Shown here: piece after piece, positions 49,144-57,890 of the stretch
Numbering within the stretch: the first letter of the stretch is position 1
How the letters are laid out: each line of letters begins with the position of its first letter
DNA from: Streptomyces meridianus
Lineage (GTDB): Bacteria; Actinomycetota; Actinomycetes; Streptomycetales; Streptomycetaceae
Direction of reading: 5' to 3'
Assembly: GCF_023703325.1 (NCBI RefSeq)
Contig: NZ_JAMQGM010000016.1
Location: forward strand, 1 to 64,000
Length of the DNA: 64,000 nucleotides
Translations under genes and position numbers: made by a program
Notes under the pieces: generated by a model
What the model was told of the DNA's origin: nothing
Seen by the model: the letters and a program-made list of their open reading frames with translations, nothing else
Database searches by the model: none

Positions 49144-50247
49144 ATGACCCTGAGCCTCGGTGTGCTCGGACTCGGCAGCGTGTTCTCCGGTCCGTACGCA
49201 GCACTGATCACCCGTCTCTCCCAGGAGAACCGGGTACGCCTGGTCGCCGGCTACGACCCGGATCCCGCCAAGCGGGAGGCGGCGGCGGACCGGTTCGGGA
49301 TGGACACCTCGATCGATGGTCCCCAGGGCCTGATCGACCGCGACGACGTCGACATCGTGCTCGTCCTCACCAGCATGAACGAGCACGGGGCGCTGGCCCG
49401 CGCCGCGCTCGAGGCGGGCAAGCACGTCCTGGTCGAGAAGCCGATGTCCACCTCCCTCGAGGAGGCCGCCGAGCTGATGAAGGCCGCCGAGACCGCACCG
49501 GGGCTGCTCGTCTGCGCCCCGCACGTCGCCCTGTCGCCCACCTACCAGGAGATGCACAAGCGGGTGCGGAACGGGGAGATCGGCGATCTCCACCTGGGCC
49601 GGTCCCGGTACGGCTGGTCGGGCCCGTGGTGGGGGCGCTGGTTCTACGAGTCCGGCGGCGGCGCGCTGTTCGACCTCGGCGTCTACAACCTCACCAGCCT
49701 GTGCGGGTTCTTCGGCCCGGTGCGGCGCGTGACCGCCATGGTGGGCACGGCCGTCGCCAAGCGCGAGGCCGAGGGCGAGATGGTCCCGGTCCGGGCGGAC
49801 GACAACGCCCACGTCGTGCTGGACTTCGGCGACGCCCGCTTCGCCTCGATCGCCACGGGCTTCACCATGCAGAAGTACAAGTCGCCGGCCGTGGAGTTGT
49901 ACGGCTCCCGGGGGACGCTGCAGATGCTGGGCGACGACTGGGCGCCCGACGGGTTCGAGCAGTGGTCCAACGAGCGCGGCTCGTGGGAGATCGTCCCCGA
50001 GTCGAACCCGCAGTGGCCGTGGACCGACGGTCTGCGTCACCTCGTGGAGTGCATCGAGAACGGCACGCCGACCGTAACCCGCCCCGAGCACGCCTACCAC
50101 GCGCTCGAAGTGATGCTGGCTGCCCAGCGGTCGGCGGCCGAGGGGCGCGTCGTCGAGATCGGCAGCACCTTCCCCGACTTCGTCTACGCCGCCGAGACCG
50201 CTGAGGACGGGAACGACCGCGCGAAGCACGACCCGCGCTCCTCCTGA
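49144..50247 (+). CDS. Gfo/Idh/MocA family oxidoreductase
   Basis: A 367-residue NAD(P)-dependent sugar dehydrogenase. The N-terminal Rossmann fold has a GLGSVFSGPYA variant of the dinucleotide loop. The invariant EKP motif (GKHVLVEKPMST near residue 97) carries the catalytic lysine, and the C-terminal alpha/beta domain holds GGGALFDLGVYN, the usual catalytic aspartate/histidine region. The start at 49144 has AAGGAAG upstream. It lies 51 bases after the PhyH gene. Oxidation of an imported sugar at a ring hydroxyl is its likely step; the substrate is unknown. Confidence 0.9.
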   Translation: MTLSLGVLGLGSVFSGPYAALITRLSQENRVRLVAGYDPDPAKREAAADRFGMDTSIDGPQGLIDRDDVDIVLVLTSMNEHGALARAALEAGKHVLVEKPMSTSLEEAAELMKAAETAPGLLVCAPHVALSPTYQEMHKRVRNGEIGDLHLGRSRYGWSGPWWGRWFYESGGGALFDLGVYNLTSLCGFFGPVRRVTAMVGTAVAKREAEGEMVPVRADDNAHVVLDFGDARFASIATGFTMQKYKSPAVELYGSRGTLQMLGDDWAPDGFEQWSNERGSWEIVPESNPQWPWTDGLRHLVECIENGTPTVTRPEHAYHALEVMLAAQRSAAEGRVVEIGSTFPDFVYAAETAEDGNDRAKHDPRSS

Positions 50248-50457
50248 ACCGCCCGGGCTCCCCGCTCGTGACCTGACGGACGAACGGGGCGCCCGGGGCC
50301 GCGGCTCGGCCGGGCAGGAGACGGTCCGCGCAGGGCGGCACCGGAACATGCCGGGATGTCGGAGGCCGACTGCCCGAGCTCCGGCGCCCGCAGCCCGTGA
50401 CCAGACCGGTCAGACCGACAGTGTTCCCGTTGACAACTGGTTCGCAAAGGAGTTGCC

Positions 50458-51249
50458 GTGCGTGTGACCCCGACCGTGTTCCCCGACCCGGAGAGCCTGG
50501 GAGCCGCGCTCGCCGCACGAATCGCCGACGGCATCGCCGCCGCATCGGCCGGCCGCCGCCCTTACGTGCTGGGCTGCCCCGGCGGCCGCAGTCTGCTGAC
50601 CACCTACCACGCCCTGGCCGACGAGGTGCGAGCCCGGCGGCTGCCCCTCGGACACCTGGTGGTCGCGATGATGGACGAGTACGCCGAGCCGCAGCCCGAC
50701 GGCACGTTCCGGCACGTCGACCCGTCCGCGGCGCACAGTTGCGTGCGCTTCGGCCGCGACGAGATCCTCCGGCGCCTCAACGCCGCGGCGCTCGGCACCG
50801 GCATCAACCCCGACCGTTTCCTGGTGCCCGATCCGGCCGATCCCGCCGCGTTCGACCGGCGCATCGCCGAACTCGGCGGCGTCGAGCTGTTCCTGCTCGC
50901 CTCGGGAGCAGGCGACGGACACATCGCCTTCAACCCGGCCGGAACCCATCGCGACGCCCCCACCCGCGTGGTCGCGCTCGCCGAGCAGACCCGCCGGGAC
51001 AACCTGGCCACCTTCGCCGGCTTCGGCGGCCGGCTGGAGAACGTGCCGCGCCACGGCGTCACCGTCGGCACCGGAACCATCCGCGCGCAGTCGCACAGCG
51101 TCGTGATGGTGGCGCACGGCGCACACAAGGCCGAAGCGGTGCGGCGGCTCACCGCGGCCGAGCACTACGAACCCGACTGGCCCGCCACCGTCGTCACCGA
51201 GTGCGCCGACCCCCTGCTGTACGTCGACCTCGCCGCCGCCCGCTCCTGA
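50458..51249 (+). CDS. Glucosamine-6-phosphate deaminase/isomerase-like protein (NagB family)
   Basis: A 263-residue protein of the NagB/6-phosphogluconolactonase fold. MMDEYAEP matches the LDEY active-site segment, and GAGDGHIAFNPAGT matches the family's GxDGHIAFNEPG loop with small changes; LGCPGGRSLL is the phosphate loop. In NagB these act to convert glucosamine 6-phosphate to fructose 6-phosphate and ammonia. GTG 50458 has AAAGGAG upstream. A 210-base gap precedes it, so it may start a second transcript. It is followed closely by GH4 and a kinase, which fits amino-sugar use. Confidence 0.8.
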   Translation: MRVTPTVFPDPESLGAALAARIADGIAAASAGRRPYVLGCPGGRSLLTTYHALADEVRARRLPLGHLVVAMMDEYAEPQPDGTFRHVDPSAAHSCVRFGRDEILRRLNAAALGTGINPDRFLVPDPADPAAFDRRIAELGGVELFLLASGAGDGHIAFNPAGTHRDAPTRVVALAEQTRRDNLATFAGFGGRLENVPRHGVTVGTGTIRAQSHSVVMVAHGAHKAEAVRRLTAAEHYEPDWPATVVTECADPLLYVDLAAARS

Positions 51250-51278
51250 CCCCGCAGATCGCAGCCCCAAGGAGAATC

Positions 51279-52586
51279 ATGGCCCGCATCAAGATCGCAT
51301 ATCTCGGCGGCGGTTCCTCGCGCGCGCCCGGCACCATGGCCTCGTTCGTCCACCACGGGGAGGAGTTCGACGGCTCGGAGTTCGTCCTGATCGACCTGGA
51401 CCCCGACCGTCTGGAGGTGGTGCGGACGATGACCGAGAAGATGGCCGCCCACGCCGGACTGGACATCACCGTCACCGCCACGACCGACCGGCGGGAGGGC
51501 GTACGCGACGTCGACGCCGTGCTCTCCAGCTTCCGCCCCGGCGGCTTCGAGGCGCGGGCTCTCGACGAGCGCATCCCGCTCAAGTACGGCGTGATCGGCC
51601 AGGAGACCCAGGGTCCCGGCGGCATGATGATGGCCCTGCGCTCGGTCCAGGTGATGAAGGGCCTGTGCGAGGACCTTGCCGACGTCGCCCCCCGCGCCCG
51701 CATCTTCAACTACACCAACCCGGTCAACATCGTCTCGCAGGCCGTGTCCGACCACACGGACATCCCCGTGGTGTCGTTCTGCGAGGGGCCGATCTTCTTC
51801 CCGCACTCGGTCGCGCGGGCCGCCGGACTGGAACCGGACCGCCTGAAGGCCACCATGGCCGGCCTCAACCACAACTGCTGGGCCGCCGAGGCCAGCTACG
51901 ACGGCGAGGACGCCTTCCCGATCCTGCGCGAGCGCTGGCAGGCCCTCAAGGACGACCCGGCCGCCGAGCCCTTCCTCAAGCGCGTGCTGCACCTCGCCGT
52001 CGCCATGAACGCCATCCCCGCCGACTACTTCGGCTACTACTACTACCGGGACGAGATCCTGCGGCAGCTCCAACTCGCGCCCACCACCCGGTCCGAGGAC
52101 ATCATGGCCGAGCTCCCGGACTACTGGACGCACTACCGTGACCAGGCCGCCTCCGCCGCGCCGCAGCTCGACCCGGCCCGCTCCCGCGGGGGCATCCACG
52201 AGCTGGAGCTGGCCATCGACGCGATGAACGCCTTCTACAACGACACCGGCGCACGGTTGCCGTTCAACGTCCCCAACACCGGTGGCGTCCTCCCCGGGTT
52301 CGAGGAGCGAACCGTGGTCGAACTCTGGGGCACGGTCGACGCGAAGGGTTTCCACCCGGAACCGCAGAAGCCGCTGCCGCGTTCCGGCCTCGGTCTGACC
52401 CAGCAGCTCGCCCAGTACCAGATGCTCGCCGCCGACGCCGCATGGGACGGCGACCGGACGGACGCCGTACGGGCCATGGCCGCGCACCCGCTCGTCCCGT
52501 CGCTGCCCGTCGCCGAGGCGCTCTACGACGAGATGGCCGCCGCTCAGGCCGCCTGGCTCCCGCAGCGGCTCCACCCCTCCCGATGA
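51279..52586 (+). CDS. GH4 family NAD-dependent (6-phospho)glycosidase
   Basis: A 435-residue GH4 enzyme. Members cleave alpha- or beta-glycosides through NAD+ oxidation at C3 and need Mn2+. The Rossmann opening IAYLGGGSSRAPG, the NYTNPVNI motif near residue 145, FCEGP near 168 and GLNHN near 197 (metal cysteine/histidine region) are all present. ATG 51279 has AAGGAGAA upstream. Many GH4 enzymes act on 6-phosphorylated sugars. No PTS is visible, but the kinase gene overlapping its end could supply phosphate. The ATGA overlap suggests translational coupling. Confidence 0.88.
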   Translation: MARIKIAYLGGGSSRAPGTMASFVHHGEEFDGSEFVLIDLDPDRLEVVRTMTEKMAAHAGLDITVTATTDRREGVRDVDAVLSSFRPGGFEARALDERIPLKYGVIGQETQGPGGMMMALRSVQVMKGLCEDLADVAPRARIFNYTNPVNIVSQAVSDHTDIPVVSFCEGPIFFPHSVARAAGLEPDRLKATMAGLNHNCWAAEASYDGEDAFPILRERWQALKDDPAAEPFLKRVLHLAVAMNAIPADYFGYYYYRDEILRQLQLAPTTRSEDIMAELPDYWTHYRDQAASAAPQLDPARSRGGIHELELAIDAMNAFYNDTGARLPFNVPNTGGVLPGFEERTVVELWGTVDAKGFHPEPQKPLPRSGLGLTQQLAQYQMLAADAAWDGDRTDAVRAMAAHPLVPSLPVAEALYDEMAAAQAAWLPQRLHPSR

Positions 52587-53692
52587 CGCGCCTCTACCTC
52601 GGCGTCGACGCCGGGAACAGCAAGACCGCGGCCCTGGTCTGCGACGCGACGGGCGAGATAGTGGGAGCGGGCCGGGCCGGCTGCGGCGACATCTACGGCG
52701 CCGAGACCCCGCAGGCAGCGGTCGCCGCGGTGCTGGCAGCCGTCGGCGACGCCCTCGCCGAAGCGGGAGCGGGGCCGGACCGGTTGGCGGGAGCGGCGCT
52801 GCGGCTGGCGGGCGTGGACTGGCCTGAGGACCGCGAGTTCTGGCAGGCAGCGCTGGCGGAACGCTGGCGGTGCAGGCTGCCCTGCTCGATCCTCAACGAC
52901 GGCTATGCCGCCATCCGTTGCGGCGAGCCGTCGGGCCGGGGTGTCGCGCTCGTCGGTGGCACCGCCGCGGCCGTCGCCGCCCGCGGGGACGACGGCCGGC
53001 TGTGGGACCTCGGCATGTGGAGCCAGCACGCGATGGGCGCCATGGGGCTGGCCCACGAGGCGGTCCGGGCGATCGCGCTGGCGGAGCTCGGCGAAGCCCC
53101 GGCCACCCGGCTGACGCAGGACCTGCCGGCCTTCTACGGTCTGGAGTCGGTGCGCGAGCTGATGCACTGGTTCACCCGCCGGGTCGGCTCGCCCGGGTTC
53201 GCGGAGCGAGTGCGCTGCGCGCCGGCCGTCACCGATGCGGCGACGGCCGGTGACCCGGTGGCCCGGGCGATCGTGGGCGAACAGGGGAGACGTTTCGCCC
53301 GCTACGCGAGGGTCGCGGCCCGTCAGGTCGGTCTGCTGGACACGGGCCAGGCGGTTGGTGTCGTGCTCGCAGGCTCGGTGCTCCAGGCCCCGGGCTCGCC
53401 GGTGGTGACCGCGCTGCTGGAGCACCTGGGCGAGTGCGTGCCGCATGCCGTCGTGCACCGGGCCCAACTGCCGCCGGTGGCAGGGGCGTTGCTTGACGCC
53501 CTGGCCGAGGGCGGCCTGCCCGCCGACCCTGCCGTTCGGGACCGGATCGTGGCGAGCACGGGCCTGGCGCGCCCGAACACGTTCCCGGCGGCGCGGTCCC
53601 CGGCCGAGCCTCGGCCGGGACCACACAGGTTTGCGGGGACGGCCTCGATATCAGGACATGGTGGGAAGGCGGCCGATGCCCGGGCAAGGTGA
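52583..53692 (+). CDS. BadF/BadG-type kinase, N-acetylglucosamine kinase-like
   Basis: A 369-residue protein of the BadF/BadG/BcrA/BcrD ATPase family, which includes N-acetylhexosamine kinases. The phosphate-binding loop LGVDAGNSKTAAL opens the protein, SILNDGYAAI provides the catalytic aspartate region, and VALVGGTAAAVAARG is a variant of the second phosphate loop (usually GTGS). The last 45 residues are Pro/Ala/Arg-rich and probably unstructured. ATG 52583 overlaps the GH4 stop by four bases. With NagB-like and GH4 neighbours, phosphorylation of an imported amino sugar or of its glycoside is the best guess. Confidence 0.85.
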   Translation: MTRLYLGVDAGNSKTAALVCDATGEIVGAGRAGCGDIYGAETPQAAVAAVLAAVGDALAEAGAGPDRLAGAALRLAGVDWPEDREFWQAALAERWRCRLPCSILNDGYAAIRCGEPSGRGVALVGGTAAAVAARGDDGRLWDLGMWSQHAMGAMGLAHEAVRAIALAELGEAPATRLTQDLPAFYGLESVRELMHWFTRRVGSPGFAERVRCAPAVTDAATAGDPVARAIVGEQGRRFARYARVAARQVGLLDTGQAVGVVLAGSVLQAPGSPVVTALLEHLGECVPHAVVHRAQLPPVAGALLDALAEGGLPADPAVRDRIVASTGLARPNTFPAARSPAEPRPGPHRFAGTASISGHGGKAADARAR

Positions 53693-54959
53693 CGTGGTGT
53701 CGCAGCCCGCGACGTCGCCGGGTGCGCTCGGAGAAGCGCGCCCACTACGGCGCAATCGGGACTTCAGGCTGCTGTGGACCGGGCAGGCCCTGTCCTCGTT
53801 GGGATCGAGCATGACCACGGTCGTGTATCCGCTGCTCGCCCTGGGCGCGACCCACTCGGCGACGATGGCCGGGGTGGTCGGCTTCGCGGGCATGGCCGCC
53901 GCCGCGCTGATGCGGCTGCCGGCGGGGGTCCTGGCGGACCGGTACCCCCTCAAGCCGCTGATGGTCGTGCCCGACCTCGCGCGCGCGGCCACCACCCTGT
54001 CGATCGTGGTCGTGATCCTGACCGGGCACGTCACCCTGGCGCACCTGCTCGTCGCCGCCGTGCTCGGTTCGGTCTGCGGCGCGCTCTTCGACTCGGCGCA
54101 GGCCGTCGCGGTCCGTCACGTCGTCCCGGCCGAGCAGCTGCCGAACGCGCTTGCGTACAACGAGGCCCGGGGTCACCTCGCCGGTCTCGCGGGGCAGCCG
54201 TCGGGCGGGTATCTGTACGGCGTCGGCGCCGCCGTGCCGGTCCTGGCGGATGCCGTCTCCTACCTCGCGTGCGCGGGTCTGACCTCGCTGGTGCGCAGCC
54301 CGATGCGGAGCAGCCAGGCGCCGGAGCGTCTCCGTACGCTCTGGCGTGACATCCCCGTCGGGCTGCGGTACGTGGCGTCGTCCCCGTTCCTGCGCGTCAC
54401 CCTGGCGTGTGCCGTCGGCTTCAGTGTCGTCTTCGCCGGCCTCACCATCGCCGTCATCGCCCTGCAGGGCACCGGCGGTGACGCCGCGTTCCACGTCGGC
54501 GCGGCGCTCAGCATGGGGGCGCTCGGTGGGATCCTCGGGGCGTGGGCCTCGCCCCAACTGACCAAGCGCCTGACTCCTGCCGTGCTGGTGTATGTGTTCG
54601 GCTGGACCTGTTGCGTCGCGCTCGTGCTGCTCGGACAGGTCCAGGACACCTATGTGATCGGCGCGTTGCTGGCCTTGATGTTCTTCGTCGCCACGCCGGC
54701 CAACGCGACGCTCTTCGCGGCGCAGATCGACATCACGCCGCCCGAGTTGCAAGGCCGGGTCGTCAGCGCGGCGATGCTCGCGGCCGGGGTCGCCGGGCCC
54801 GCCGGGCCGCCGCTCGCCGGGCTGCTGCTCGACAACGCCGGGCAGGCGCCGACGTTCCTCCTCTTCGCCGCCCTGGCCGCGGCGCTCACGATCGTCATGC
54901 ACCTGAGCACCCCGGTCCGGACCATGCACCGACCGGGCACCGCTCCGAAAGCCGGCTGA
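53676..54959 (+). CDS. Major facilitator superfamily transporter
   Basis: A 427-residue membrane protein with about twelve hydrophobic helices and the MFS loop-2 motif variant GVLADRYPLKPLMV. It resembles the enterobactin-exporter-like branch (RNRDFRLLWTGQALSSLGSSM near the N-terminus). The substrate is unknown; efflux is usual for this branch. ATG 53676 has GGGAAGG at good spacing and lies 17 bases inside the end of the kinase gene, so it is probably in the same transcript; GTG 53694 is an alternative. It is followed by a strong terminator. Confidence 0.87.
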   Translation: MPGQGDVVSQPATSPGALGEARPLRRNRDFRLLWTGQALSSLGSSMTTVVYPLLALGATHSATMAGVVGFAGMAAAALMRLPAGVLADRYPLKPLMVVPDLARAATTLSIVVVILTGHVTLAHLLVAAVLGSVCGALFDSAQAVAVRHVVPAEQLPNALAYNEARGHLAGLAGQPSGGYLYGVGAAVPVLADAVSYLACAGLTSLVRSPMRSSQAPERLRTLWRDIPVGLRYVASSPFLRVTLACAVGFSVVFAGLTIAVIALQGTGGDAAFHVGAALSMGALGGILGAWASPQLTKRLTPAVLVYVFGWTCCVALVLLGQVQDTYVIGALLALMFFVATPANATLFAAQIDITPPELQGRVVSAAMLAAGVAGPAGPPLAGLLLDNAGQAPTFLLFAALAAALTIVMHLSTPVRTMHRPGTAPKAG

Positions 54960-55051
54960 CAGCCCGGCTGCCGAACCCCCGCAGTCGGACTTGTTGAGCT
55001 GACTCCACCAGACCGAGGGCACATCAGGGCGAGAAAGCCGGAGCCGGCTCC

Positions 55052-55080
55052 GGCGGGGCCACCAGGACTGTGGCCCCGCC
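55052..55080. terminator. Bidirectional hairpin terminator
   Basis: An 11-bp perfect stem (55052-55062 with 55070-55080) closes on a 7-base loop, in the 127-base gap between the converging MFS and Gfo/Idh genes. It can serve both transcripts. Confidence 0.75.
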
Positions 55081-55086
55081 GTCTGC

Positions 55087-56205
55087 TCACAGCGTCTTCG
55101 CGTGCGGGTCCCAGTCCGCGGGCAGCGGCTCCGGGGTGTCGCAGGGCGAGGCGACCGCCCAGAACTCGCCCGACTCCGCCGACGCCTCGATCGCCGACAT
55201 GGTGTCGAGCACGTGCAGCGCCATGTCGCCCGACGCCCGGTGACCGGTACCGGCCCGCAACGACCGGGCCATGTCCAGCACACCGATGCCGCGCCCGGCG
55301 TCCGTGCCCTCGACCGGCAGGTCGCGCCAGTCCTCGTCTCCGGGACCGCGGATCTTCAGGGCGCCGGTGAAGGTGTTGGGGTCGGGGACCGACAACGTCC
55401 CCTCGGTACCGGTGATCTCGATCATCGTCCGGGGCAGGGCCGAGTCGAAGCTGAACGCCGACGACGCGCTCGCCCCTGTCGCGAAGTCCAGCAGCGCGGT
55501 GACGTGCGTCGGTACCTCGACCGGAAAGGCGGTGCCCGCCTTCGGCCCCGATCCGATGACCCGCTGCGCCCTGCCCTGGCGAGCCGTCGCCGCCACCCGC
55601 TCGACCGGGCCGAACAGCGACACCAGTGCCGTCAGGTAGTAGGGACCGATGTCGAACAGGGGCCCCGCTCCCCGTTGGAAGAGGAACTCCGGGCTGGGAT
55701 GCCAGCTCTCCGGGCCCGGGCTGAGCGTGGCGGTGGCCGCGGATATCGGTGTGCCGATCGAACCCGCGTCGATCGCCCGGCGGGCCGACTGGATGCCCGC
55801 GCCGAGGAACGTGTCCGGCGCGCAGCCCACCCGCAGTCCGCGCTGCGCTGCCTCGGCGAGCAGGCTCTCGCCCTCGATGTGCTCGAGGACCAGCGGCTTC
55901 TCCCCGTAGACGTGCTTGCCCGCGCGCAGCGCGGTCTGCGCGACGACTCCGTGCGCGGCCGGGACCGTCAGGTTGACGGCGATCTCCACCTCGGGCAGGG
56001 ACAGCACCCGGTCGACGTCCCCGGCCACCTCCACCCCGTACTTCTCGGCCTGAGTCTCGGCCCGTGCGCTGTCCAGGTCGGCGACGGCGACCACCCGGAC
56101 GTCCGGGAAGGAAGTGAGAGCCTGCAGGTACTGGTCGCTGATGACCCCGGCACCGATCAGGGCGACGCCCACCGGCCCCGATGCGGCCGGGCTTCCGGTC
56201 GTCAT
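55087..56205 (-). CDS. Gfo/Idh/MocA family oxidoreductase
   Basis: A 372-residue NAD(P)-dependent dehydrogenase with the dinucleotide loop ALIGAGVISDQY near residue 16. The EKP motif is KHVYGEKPLVLEH near 100, and GAGPLFDIGPYYLT is the catalytic aspartate and ligand loop. It is the last gene of a four-gene minus-strand operon. Its ATG overlaps the stop of the adjacent isomerase by four bases. It is distinct from the Gfo/Idh protein at the other end of the operon, so the pathway has at least two redox steps or two substrates. Confidence 0.9.
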   Translation of the reverse strand: MTTGSPAASGPVGVALIGAGVISDQYLQALTSFPDVRVVAVADLDSARAETQAEKYGVEVAGDVDRVLSLPEVEIAVNLTVPAAHGVVAQTALRAGKHVYGEKPLVLEHIEGESLLAEAAQRGLRVGCAPDTFLGAGIQSARRAIDAGSIGTPISAATATLSPGPESWHPSPEFLFQRGAGPLFDIGPYYLTALVSLFGPVERVAATARQGRAQRVIGSGPKAGTAFPVEVPTHVTALLDFATGASASSAFSFDSALPRTMIEITGTEGTLSVPDPNTFTGALKIRGPGDEDWRDLPVEGTDAGRGIGVLDMARSLRAGTGHRASGDMALHVLDTMSAIEASAESGEFWAVASPCDTPEPLPADWDPHAKTL

Positions 56206-56945
56206 GCGCCCTCCAGCGAGGTGAGGTAGGTGCGGCTCTCGCCCAGGGCCTCGAAGATGTCGGTGGCGCACTCGTCCAGTTCGACGACCCGCCACGCCTC
56301 CGGGCGGGCGGCGAGGATCTGCGGCACCGGGAGGGTGCCGGCGCCGACCGCGGTGTGCGGTTCGCCCTTGACGCCCGGCCCGTCCTTGACGTGCAGGGCG
56401 AGCACCCGGTCGCCGAGCCGTTCCAGGACGGCCGGGACGTCGGCTCCGCCGACGTACGCCCAGTAGGTGTCGACCTCCAGGAACACCTCGGGCTCCAGCA
56501 GCTCGGCGAGGGCCTCCAGGCCGTGCTTGCCGTCCACGACGGGCTCGACCTCCCACCAGTGGTTGTGGTAACCGATCCGCTGACCGTACGAAGAGGCCTG
56601 CTGGGCAAGGCCGTTGAGGAGGTCGGCGGCCCGGGCCGGCCCGTCGCGGGTGGTGAAGTCCTCGTCCGGGATACCGGCGGGAAGGATCACGAGATCGGTG
56701 CCGAGGGTCGCCGCGGCCTCGAACACCTCGCCCGGGGCGTCGCCGAGCAGGTCCATGGCGTGGACGCTCGAGACCGTCAGTCCCAGGTCGTCGGCGACCG
56801 TGCGGAAGCCCTTCGGGTCGGCGGTCGGCTGGAACGGCTCGACGGCTCCGTAACCGAGGCCGGCGATGCGGCGCAGCACTCCGTCGCGATCGCCGGCCAG
56901 TGCCTCGCGAACCGTGTAGAGCTGCACCGACAGGGGACGTGCCAT
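56202..56945 (-). CDS. Sugar phosphate isomerase/epimerase-like TIM-barrel protein
   Basis: A 247-residue protein of the xylose-isomerase-like (AP endonuclease 2) TIM-barrel superfamily. Candidate metal ligands are the glutamate in YGAVEPF, YHNHWWE, EVDTYWAY, HVKDG and VELDE, in the right order for the family's divalent-metal site. Members are epimerases, isomerases or, in some pathways, lyases acting on 3-keto sugars. It opens MARPLSVQLYTVRE, a common family start. It lies 24 bases after the other isomerase-like gene and overlaps the Gfo/Idh gene behind it. Confidence 0.87.
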   Translation of the reverse strand: MARPLSVQLYTVREALAGDRDGVLRRIAGLGYGAVEPFQPTADPKGFRTVADDLGLTVSSVHAMDLLGDAPGEVFEAAATLGTDLVILPAGIPDEDFTTRDGPARAADLLNGLAQQASSYGQRIGYHNHWWEVEPVVDGKHGLEALAELLEPEVFLEVDTYWAYVGGADVPAVLERLGDRVLALHVKDGPGVKGEPHTAVGAGTLPVPQILAARPEAWRVVELDECATDIFEALGESRTYLTSLEGA

Positions 56946-56969
56946 CAGGGTGTCTCCTCGTGGGGTGGA

Positions 56970-57890
56970 TCAGGCGACGATGAGCGGACGCAGGGTCCGG
57001 TGGGCGATGACGAGGCCCTGCTTGACCTTCTCCTCGTCACTGCCCCAGACCGGGTCCTCGTGTTCGACGGAGAGGGTTCCGGTGAAGCCGCCCTCGTAGA
57101 GCGTGTCGACGACCGAGCGCCAGTCGACGTCGCCGAGGCCGGGCACCCGGTAGCGCCACCAGCCCATGTCCCACGGGTCGTCGCGTTCGGCGGCCTTGCC
57201 GAAGAAGCCGTAGCGGTTGCGCGCCCGCGGGTCGAGCTGGGCGTCCTTGGCCTGGGCGTGCGGGATCCGGTCCACGTACGGGCGCAGGGCCTCGACCGGG
57301 TCGATGCCCAGCCACATCAGGTGCGAGGGGTCGTAGTTGAGGTAGAAGCCGAGCGAGAAGATCCACTCCCACAGCTCGGGGGAGTAGGCGAGGTTGCCCG
57401 GGTAGCCGTCGGGGTGCCACCCCTCCATCACGCAGTTCTCGATGATGAGCTTCACGCCGCGCTCGCCCGCGTACTCGACCAGCGGCGGCAGCACCTGGTT
57501 GCCGAGCTCGATGTTCTCGCGCACCGACCGGCCGGGGTCGCGGCCGATGAACGTGCCCACGTACGGGACGCCGAGCAGCTGCGCGGTGTCGATGTTGCGG
57601 CGCACGTGCTCGGCGATCTCGGCGCGGCGCTTCTCGTCCGGGTGCAGGTTGTTCTCGTAGTAGGCGAGGGCCGAGATCTCCAGGCCGTGGCCGTCGAGCA
57701 GGGTGCGGACCTGCTCGGCGTCGCGGTCGGTGAAGGAGGCCACATCGAGGTGGCTGGCCTCGAAGTCGCGGGAGCCGGTCGCGGGCCAGGTCGCGACCTC
57801 CAGGGCGTCGTAGTCGTGCTCGGCCGCCCAGGCGGCGATGCGCTCCAGCGGTACCTGCGGCAGGCAGGCGGTGAGAAAGCCGAGTTTCAT
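56970..57890 (-). CDS. Sugar phosphate isomerase/epimerase-like TIM-barrel protein
   Basis: A 306-residue member of the same superfamily, larger than its neighbour. It starts MKLGFLTACLPQVPLERIAAWA and has metal-site candidates Glu in DALEVATW, Glu in IIENCVMEG, the NYDPSHL aspartate/histidine, HAQAKDA and VEHEDP. The NYDPSHLMW and KDAQLDPRARNRYG segments are typical of actinomycete 'sugar phosphate isomerase/epimerase' proteins in inositol- or 3-keto-sugar-type clusters. Its ATG overlaps the upstream Gfo/Idh stop by four bases. Confidence 0.88.
   Translation of the reverse strand: MKLGFLTACLPQVPLERIAAWAAEHDYDALEVATWPATGSRDFEASHLDVASFTDRDAEQVRTLLDGHGLEISALAYYENNLHPDEKRRAEIAEHVRRNIDTAQLLGVPYVGTFIGRDPGRSVRENIELGNQVLPPLVEYAGERGVKLIIENCVMEGWHPDGYPGNLAYSPELWEWIFSLGFYLNYDPSHLMWLGIDPVEALRPYVDRIPHAQAKDAQLDPRARNRYGFFGKAAERDDPWDMGWWRYRVPGLGDVDWRSVVDTLYEGGFTGTLSVEHEDPVWGSDEEKVKQGLVIAHRTLRPLIVA

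Noticed and set aside
50397-51278. In-frame upstream extension of the GH4 gene through the NagB-like gene
   Set aside because: The GH4 N-terminus at 51279 has AAGGAGAA and the canonical Rossmann start; the upstream frame is an arginine-rich shadow of the NagB-like gene.
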